A stretch of DNA of 64,000 nt from Alcanivoracaceae bacterium (GTDB lineage: Bacteria > Pseudomonadota > Gammaproteobacteria > Pseudomonadales > Alcanivoracaceae), in assembly GCA_029210325.1 (NCBI GenBank), contig JARGPU010000004.1, positions 1 to 64,000 on the forward strand, in the 5' to 3' direction. Both the position numbers and the translations under genes were made by a program. Positions 59,331 through 64,000 of this stretch are shown here, piece after piece (position 1 is the stretch's first letter; the number at the start of each line of letters is the position of its first letter). The notes beneath the pieces are model-generated. The model was not told the origin of the DNA. It did not search any database and saw only the letters and a program-made list of their open reading frames with translations.

Positions 59331-60380
59331 CTAGATGTAGCCGCTAATATTCCCATGCCGCACTATCCGATCCATCTCTCCCGCTAACTCCTCCGATCGC
59401 TTCATCACTTCCCCCCAGTAACGAATCCGTGCCGCATCATCCATGCGCCCGAAATCCTTGCGGTCCGGGATCTTGCCGTAGGGCAGGCTGGCGACCCATT
59501 CGGCGCTGGGGCAGAGGATCAGCACGTTGTCATAGTGCTGCGGGTTGCCGCGGCGCCAGCTGAGCATCTTGTCGAACCAGCCGGGGGTGATATGCGGGTA
59601 GAAGTGCGGGTAGAGCACCAGTGAGTGGTCGCTGAAGGGGATGTCGAAGTGGTAGTCGGTGACGCCGCCGTCGTAGTACATGCCGGGGCCGGCGCCGTGG
59701 ATGTCTTCGACGGCGCTGAGTGCCAGCGGGATGGAGCCGGAGGCCATCACGGCGTCGCGCAAGTTGTGTTGGCTTAGCGGTACGCGGTGGGTGGGCAGGT
59801 CATCGATGGCGTAGAACGGTGGTTTGCCTTGCGCGGAGTGAAACAGTACGCGCTCGAAGAAGGCGCCCAGGGTGTTGCGGTGTACGGCATTGGCGGTGGC
59901 GGCCATAAGCAACGCAGCGGCCTGGACCGGGCGACGTTTACTGGCGTTCAGCCCTTTGGCGCGGCAGGCGATCAGGTTGAGACGCATGATCGGGTTATTA
60001 AGGATTTCCTGCAGGTTTTGTTCGCCGGGCATGGCCGCATCGAGGATGGTGCGGCACAGGGCGGTGACCTGATCAACCTTCATGCCTTTTTCGAAGCAGA
60101 CATGCTGGTAGGCGTGGGCGAAGCGTTTTGAGGCGGCTTGGGCATCCTGTTGGGCGTAGCAGGCGAAGCGCCAGGCGCCGGCGGAGCTGCCGATCATGTC
60201 GAGTGGTGTGCTGCGGTCCTTGAAGAATTCGCCGAGCAGGTATTGGTCAAGGCCGAACAGGGCCATCCATTTTGGCCCGCCGCTGGCGCCCACTATCACC
60301 GAGAAGTCCTGCTGGCGCAGGCCGTGGTCGAGCAGGTGCTGGCGGGCGCGGGGGCCGGCAATCAGTTGCAGAGCGCGCAT
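59331..60380 (-). CDS. patatin-like phospholipase
   Basis: 349 aa, cytosolic or membrane-associated. The oxyanion loop is GASGGPKW (31-38), the nucleophile Ser66 is in IGSSAGAW (GxSxG), and the second catalytic residue Asp is in MYYDGGVTDYH. Catalytic Ser-Asp dyad is therefore intact, unlike the pseudogene at 51.3-52.2 kb, which is of a different subfamily. It begins 18 bases after the ilvD stop with AGGAGG ahead of ATG, so it is probably the distal gene of an ilvD operon. Substrate unknown. Confidence 0.87.
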   Translation of the reverse strand: MRALQLIAGPRARQHLLDHGLRQQDFSVIVGASGGPKWMALFGLDQYLLGEFFKDRSTPLDMIGSSAGAWRFACYAQQDAQAASKRFAHAYQHVCFEKGMKVDQVTALCRTILDAAMPGEQNLQEILNNPIMRLNLIACRAKGLNASKRRPVQAAALLMAATANAVHRNTLGAFFERVLFHSAQGKPPFYAIDDLPTHRVPLSQHNLRDAVMASGSIPLALSAVEDIHGAGPGMYYDGGVTDYHFDIPFSDHSLVLYPHFYPHITPGWFDKMLSWRRGNPQHYDNVLILCPSAEWVASLPYGKIPDRKDFGRMDDAARIRYWGEVMKRSEELAGEMDRIVRHGNISGYI

Positions 60381-60398
60381 GCTCGGGCCTCCTGATGG

Positions 60399-62072
60399 TC
60401 AGTCAATCTTGTCGGTCACCGCGCCTTCCGAGGCCGACGCCACCACGCGTGCATATTTGGCCAGCAGGCCACGGCGATAGCGCGGCGGCGGTGCCTGCCA
60501 GCGGCTCAATCGCTCGGCGATGGTCTGCTCATCGACATGCAGGGTGATGCATGCTTCGCGGGCGTCGATGGTAATGCCGTCACCGTCCTCGACGATTGCC
60601 AGCGGGCCACCGTTCATGGCTTCCGGAGTGATATGGCCAACCACAAAGCCATGGCTACCGCCTGAGAACCGGCCATCGGTGATTAGCGCCACATCCTGAC
60701 CGAGGCCGCGACCCATAACTGCGGAGGTGGGGCTGAGCATTTCGCGCATGCCCGGGCCGCCCTTCGGGCCTTCGTAACGAATCACGATGACGCTGCCCTT
60801 GTCGACTTCGCCGGCAAGAATAGCTTGCAGGGCATCTTCTTCGGAGTGGAATACCTTTGCCTTGCCGGAGAACGACAGGCCTTCCTTGCCGGTAATTTTT
60901 GCCACCGCACCGTCCGGCGCCAGATTGCCTTTGAGGATGACCAGATGGCTGTCTGCTTTTATCGGATTTGCGAGCGGCATGATGATTTGCTGATCGGCCG
61001 GGTAGTCGGGCACTTCAGCAAGATTCTCGGCCAAAGTTTTGCCGGTCACCGTCAGGCAGTCACCGTGCAGCAGGCCGGCATCGAGCAGCCGCTTCATCAA
61101 TGGCTGGATGCCACCGATGGCCACCAGCTCGCTCATCATGTAACGGCCACTGGGGCGCAGGTCAGCGAGGACCGGTACGCGCTTGCCGATACGGCTGAAG
61201 TCGTCGATCGACAGCTCTACCTCAGCGGTGTGCGCCATGGCCAGCAAGTGCAGCACCGCGTTGGTGGAACCGCCCAAAGCGATAACCACGGTGATAGCGT
61301 TTTCGAAAGCCTCGCGGGTCATGATGTCGCGCGGGCAAATATTCGCTTCTATCAGCTTGAGCACGGCTTCGCCGGCGCGCAGGCAGTCTTCCTGTTTGCT
61401 GCCGGAAACAGCTTCCTGAGAGGAGCTGCCGGGCAGGCTCATGCCCAGCGCTTCAATCGCCGATGCCATGGTGTTGGCGGTATACATGCCGCCACAGGAG
61501 CCGGCGCCGGGAATGGCCGTTTCTTCAATATGTTTGACCTGAATGAGGTCGATGTCGCCGCGAGCGTGTTGGCCAACCGCTTCGAATACGGAAATGATGT
61601 CGGTGTGGTTACTGCCCGGCTGGATGGTGCCGCCATAGACAAAAATAGCTGGCCGGTTGAGGTGAGCAATGGCCATCAGGCAGCCCGGCATATTCTTGTC
61701 GCAACCGCCAATGGCGACCAGACCATCAAAGCCTTCGCAGCCGGTCACCGCTTCGATGGAATCGGCAATCACTTCCCGCGATACCAGTGAATACTTCATC
61801 CCTTCGGTACCGTTGGCGATGCCATCGGAGATGGTGATGGTATTGAAAATCACCCCTTTGCCACCGGCACCATCCACGCCCTGACAGGTGTAGTCCGCCA
61901 GCTTGTTGATGTGCATATTGCAGGGCGTGACCATGCTCCAGGTTGAAGCGATGCCGATCTGTGGTTTCTGGAAATCCGCATCGGTAAATCCGGTGGCACG
62001 CAACATGGCCCGGGCCGGTGCCTTTTGCACCCCATCTACCACCTGAGATGAATAACGTCGGGTCTTGTTCAT
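60399..62072 (-). CDS. ilvD: dihydroxy-acid dehydratase
   Basis: 557 aa enzyme for valine/isoleucine synthesis. Three Cys for the Fe-S cluster: TPCNMHI (Cys51), GGCDKNMPG (Cys124) and [12 protein letters not shown] (Cys193). This is the short form (about 557) rather than the ~615 aa E. coli form, common in plants, Bacillus and other bacteria with a [2Fe-2S] cluster. Other conserved parts: [44 protein letters not shown]. The start is the ATG before [11 protein letters not shown] perfect 26-bp inverted repeat lies upstream. Confidence 0.96.
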   Translation of the reverse strand: MNKTRRYSSQVVDGVQKAPARAMLRATGFTDADFQKPQIGIASTWSMVTPCNMHINKLADYTCQGVDGAGGKGVIFNTITISDGIANGTEGMKYSLVSREVIADSIEAVTGCEGFDGLVAIGGCDKNMPGCLMAIAHLNRPAIFVYGGTIQPGSNHTDIISVFEAVGQHARGDIDLIQVKHIEETAIPGAGSCGGMYTANTMASAIEALGMSLPGSSSQEAVSGSKQEDCLRAGEAVLKLIEANICPRDIMTREAFENAITVVIALGGSTNAVLHLLAMAHTAEVELSIDDFSRIGKRVPVLADLRPSGRYMMSELVAIGGIQPLMKRLLDAGLLHGDCLTVTGKTLAENLAEVPDYPADQQIIMPLANPIKADSHLVILKGNLAPDGAVAKITGKEGLSFSGKAKVFHSEEDALQAILAGEVDKGSVIVIRYEGPKGGPGMREMLSPTSAVMGRGLGQDVALITDGRFSGGSHGFVVGHITPEAMNGGPLAIVEDGDGITIDAREACITLHVDEQTIAERLSRWQAPPPRYRRGLLAKYARVVASASEGAVTDKID

Positions 62073-62129
62073 GGCACGCCTCTTTTGTCTGTATTCCGTT
62101 TTGCTGAACCTGCAGCACCACAGTTGATA

Positions 62130-62204
62130 GCACTTGGCGGTGGCAGTCGGATGCACCAAGCGATTATCGCGGAGCGACTGCATCCGACTGCCACCGCCAA
62201 GTGC
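62130..62204. repeat. perfect 26-bp inverted repeat between metG and ilvD
   Basis: Left arm 62130-62155 (starts GCACTTGGCGGTGGCAG) and right arm 62179-62204 (its exact reverse complement), with a 23-base loop. No mismatch. It sits in the 167-bp space between the metG stop and the ilvD start, both transcribed leftward. No T-run follows on the minus strand, so it is not a standard terminator. A shorter palindrome GCCTGCGCAGGC abuts the right arm. It could be a small repetitive element, a strong RNA hairpin in the ilvD leader, or a processing site. Confidence 0.95.
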
Positions 62205-62239
62205 CTGCGCAGGCCCATAACGGGTTCAGCGCAGAGGAA

Positions 62240-64000
62240 TTACCGTACTTCCATGCCCGGCTCAGCGCCGCTGTCCGGAGACAGCAGGAACACATCCTCA
62301 CCACCGGGGCCGGCGGCCAGCACCATGCCTTCGGACAGGCCAAACTTCATCTTGCGTGGCGCCAGATTGGCCACCAGTACCACCAGCTTGCCTTCGATCT
62401 GTTCCGGGCTGTACTTCGCCTTGATGCCGGCGAACACATTGCGGGTGCCTTCTTCGCCGACATCAAGGGTCAGTTGCAGCAGTTTGTCGGCGCCTTCGAC
62501 ATGGGCCGCCTTGATTACTTTGGCGACGCGCAGCTTCACCTTGAGGAAGTCGTCGATGCTGATGTGTTCGCTCACGGCGTCGTCCTTTTTTGTTTCGTTT
62601 TTAGCGGCGTCTTTTTTCGCCGGCTTTTTCTCGTCAGCCACTTGCGCCGGGGCTGCGCCTTCGCGGGAAGCAGCAAGCAGCGCTTCAATGCTGGCCGGTT
62701 CGATACGCTGCATCAGCGGACTGAAGGCGTTGATCTGATGGCCAAGCAGTTGTTGTTTGGCATCCGCCCAGCTGAGCGGCGGAATATTCAGGAAGGCTTC
62801 GGCTTTTTCGGCAAGCGCAGGTAGCACCGGCTTCAGATACAGCACCAGCAAACGGAATACGTTCAGCGCGGTGCTGCATACCGCCAGCACCTGCTGTTCG
62901 CTGCCTTCCTGCTTCGCCAAGGTCCAGGGGGCTTTTTCCTGTACATACAGGTTGCCACGATCGGCCAGTGCCATGATGTCGCGCATGGCGCGGCCGAATT
63001 CGCGCGCTTCGTAACTGGCGGCAATCGAGGTGGCAGCAGCCTGCACATCGGCCACCAGTTGCGGATCGTCCAGCTCAGTGCTCAGCGTGCCACCGAACTT
63101 GTTGACGAAGTTGGCGGTGCGGCTGGCGATCTGCACCACCTTGCCGACCAGGTCGGAATTCACCCGTTGGACGAAGTCGTCCAGGCTTAGATCGAAGTCG
63201 TCCACTTTGGAGGTCAGCTTGGCGGCGAAGTAGTAACGCAGGTATTCCGGGTTCAGATGATCCAGATAGGTGCGGGCCTTGATAAAGGTGCCTCGGGATT
63301 TCGACATCTTGGCGCCGTTGACGGTGACAAAGCCATGCACGTTCAGCGCCGTCGGCTTGCGGAAGCCGGCGCCTTCCAGCATGGCCGGCCAGAACAGGCC
63401 GTGGAAGTTGATGATGTCCTTGCCGATAAAATGATACAGCTCGGCATCGCTGTCCGGTGCCCAGTAGCTGTCGAAGTCGAGGCCATGCTGGTTGCAGTAA
63501 TGCTGGAAGCTGGCCATGTAGCCAATCGGTGCATCCAGCCAGACATAGAAGTACTTTCCAGGATAGCCGGGAATCTCGAAGCCGAAGTAGGGCGCCTCGC
63601 GGGAGATGTCCCAGGGCTGCAGGCCTGCTTCCAGCCACTCGTTCAGTTTGTTGGCAACGCTTTCCTGCAACGAGCCAGAGCGCAGCCAGTCGCGCAGCAT
63701 GTCGGCGAACTTGGGCAGGTTGAAGAACAGTTGGGTGACGCCCTTCATCACCGGCTTGGCACCGCTGATGGTGGAATAGGGATCGACCAGCTCGGCGGCA
63801 GAGTAGGTGGCGCCGCAGACCTCGCAGTTGTCGCCGTACTGATCCAGCGCGCCGCACTTCGGGCAGGTTCCCTTGACGAAGCGGTCGGCGAGGAACATGC
63901 CTTTTTCCGGGTCGTACAGCTGGGTGATCTCTTTTTCGAGGATATTGCCGGCGGCCTGGTTGCGCTTGAAGATCAGCTCGGCGTAGTGGCGGTTCTCGTC
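62240..64000 (-). CDS. metG: methionyl-tRNA synthetase, C-terminal part (5' end beyond window)
   Basis: Partial gene: the frame is open to the window edge and reads [14 protein letters not shown], then [25 protein letters not shown], matching the middle of MetG. Zn-binding knuckle [18 protein letters not shown] and the KMSKS loop KMSKSRGTF are present. After a linker rich in Lys/Ala/Glu ([18 protein letters not shown]), the C-terminal tRNA-binding (EMAP-like) domain [24 protein letters not shown]... VLAAG is complete, so the enzyme is a dimer-forming type. It is followed by the 26-bp inverted repeat and ilvD. Confidence 0.95.
   Translation of the reverse strand, partial: DENRHYAELIFKRNQAAGNILEKEITQLYDPEKGMFLADRFVKGTCPKCGALDQYGDNCEVCGATYSAAELVDPYSTISGAKPVMKGVTQLFFNLPKFADMLRDWLRSGSLQESVANKLNEWLEAGLQPWDISREAPYFGFEIPGYPGKYFYVWLDAPIGYMASFQHYCNQHGLDFDSYWAPDSDAELYHFIGKDIINFHGLFWPAMLEGAGFRKPTALNVHGFVTVNGAKMSKSRGTFIKARTYLDHLNPEYLRYYFAAKLTSKVDDFDLSLDDFVQRVNSDLVGKVVQIASRTANFVNKFGGTLSTELDDPQLVADVQAAATSIAASYEAREFGRAMRDIMALADRGNLYVQEKAPWTLAKQEGSEQQVLAVCSTALNVFRLLVLYLKPVLPALAEKAEAFLNIPPLSWADAKQQLLGHQINAFSPLMQRIEPASIEALLAASREGAAPAQVADEKKPAKKDAAKNETKKDDAVSEHISIDDFLKVKLRVAKVIKAAHVEGADKLLQLTLDVGEEGTRNVFAGIKAKYSPEQIEGKLVVLVANLAPRKMKFGLSEGMVLAAGPGGEDVFLLSPDSGAEPGMEVR

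Noticed and set aside
60825-61790. Long antisense reading frame (321 codons) across ilvD
   Set aside because: It is the mirror of the highly conserved ilvD coding sequence; its translation has no family features and no ribosome binding site. The same applies to antisense frames at 35768-36685 over the aldehyde dehydrogenase and 17438-18154 over the helicase.
1-64000. Prophage, integrase, transposase or att-site remnants
   Set aside because: No integrase, transposase or phage gene was found. The tRNA-Leu at the left edge is a possible integration target, but no repeat of its 3' end was noticed in the window.

Overview
The window reads as ordinary chromosome from a gammaproteobacterium. Gene order and protein styles point to a lipid- and hydrocarbon-oriented marine lineage, Alcanivorax-like or pseudomonad-related. 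The main clues are a divergent LysR/ferredoxin-NADP reductase pair of the FinR/FprA type, a class 3 fatty-aldehyde dehydrogenase, several hot-dog thioesterases and PlsC-type acyltransferases, a membrane desaturase and a THEM6-like thioesterase. The genus is inference. No phage, insertion sequence, integron or CRISPR array is visible. Coding density is very high, with many 1-8 bp translational overlaps and several convergent overlaps. No gene-free stretch exceeds about 300 bases.

Layout. 1-9.3 kb: the 3' part of tRNA-Leu(UAG), a TolC-like outer membrane protein, a DUF1289 protein, a lipoprotein, a THEM6-like thioesterase, an HSD10-like SDR, dinB, a flavoprotein monooxygenase and a secreted trypsin-like protease. 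9.3-17 kb: a membrane protein with a dead GGDEF domain, a divergent lipid cluster (NTF2-like lipoprotein and chalcone-isomerase-like protein on one side; DUF2878, DUF1295 and a CFA-type methyltransferase on the other), a tail-to-tail two-component pair and an intact diguanylate cyclase. 17-26 kb: a DEAD-box helicase, a fatty acid desaturase, a sphingomyelinase-type phosphodiesterase coupled to a lipase-foldase-like protein, a nitroreductase, and finR/fprA. 26-38 kb: a DUF1631-PilZ pair, cysH, a 7TM diguanylate cyclase, a small acyltransferase/thioesterase operon, a glycine-zipper protein, an ABC-2 exporter, an aldehyde dehydrogenase and a TetR repressor.

38-52 kb: an RND efflux operon followed by a START-domain protein and a sterol-desaturase-type enzyme, an MscK-like channel, a LasT-like SPOUT methyltransferase, an oxidoreductase-SelD fusion, a saccharopine-dehydrogenase-like reductase and a broken patatin gene. 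52-64 kb: a lone molybdopterin oxidoreductase, an SDR, a hypothetical gene and a TetR gene separated by a striking repeat/operator array, TfoX-N, a thioesterase, a GST, an acyltransferase, a patatin, ilvD, a perfect 26-bp inverted repeat, and the C-terminal part of metG running off the edge.

Two themes recur. One is membrane-lipid remodelling: desaturation, methyl transfer, acyl transfer, thioester hydrolysis, sphingomyelin/phospholipid cleavage and START-type lipid binding. The other is cyclic-di-GMP: two intact GGDEF proteins, one degenerate GGDEF that keeps an I-site, and a PilZ protein. The most promising unusual items are the phosphodiesterase/foldase-like pair, the split lipid cluster with its convergent two-component system, the I-site-only GGDEF protein, and the helically phased repeat array near 56.1 kb.
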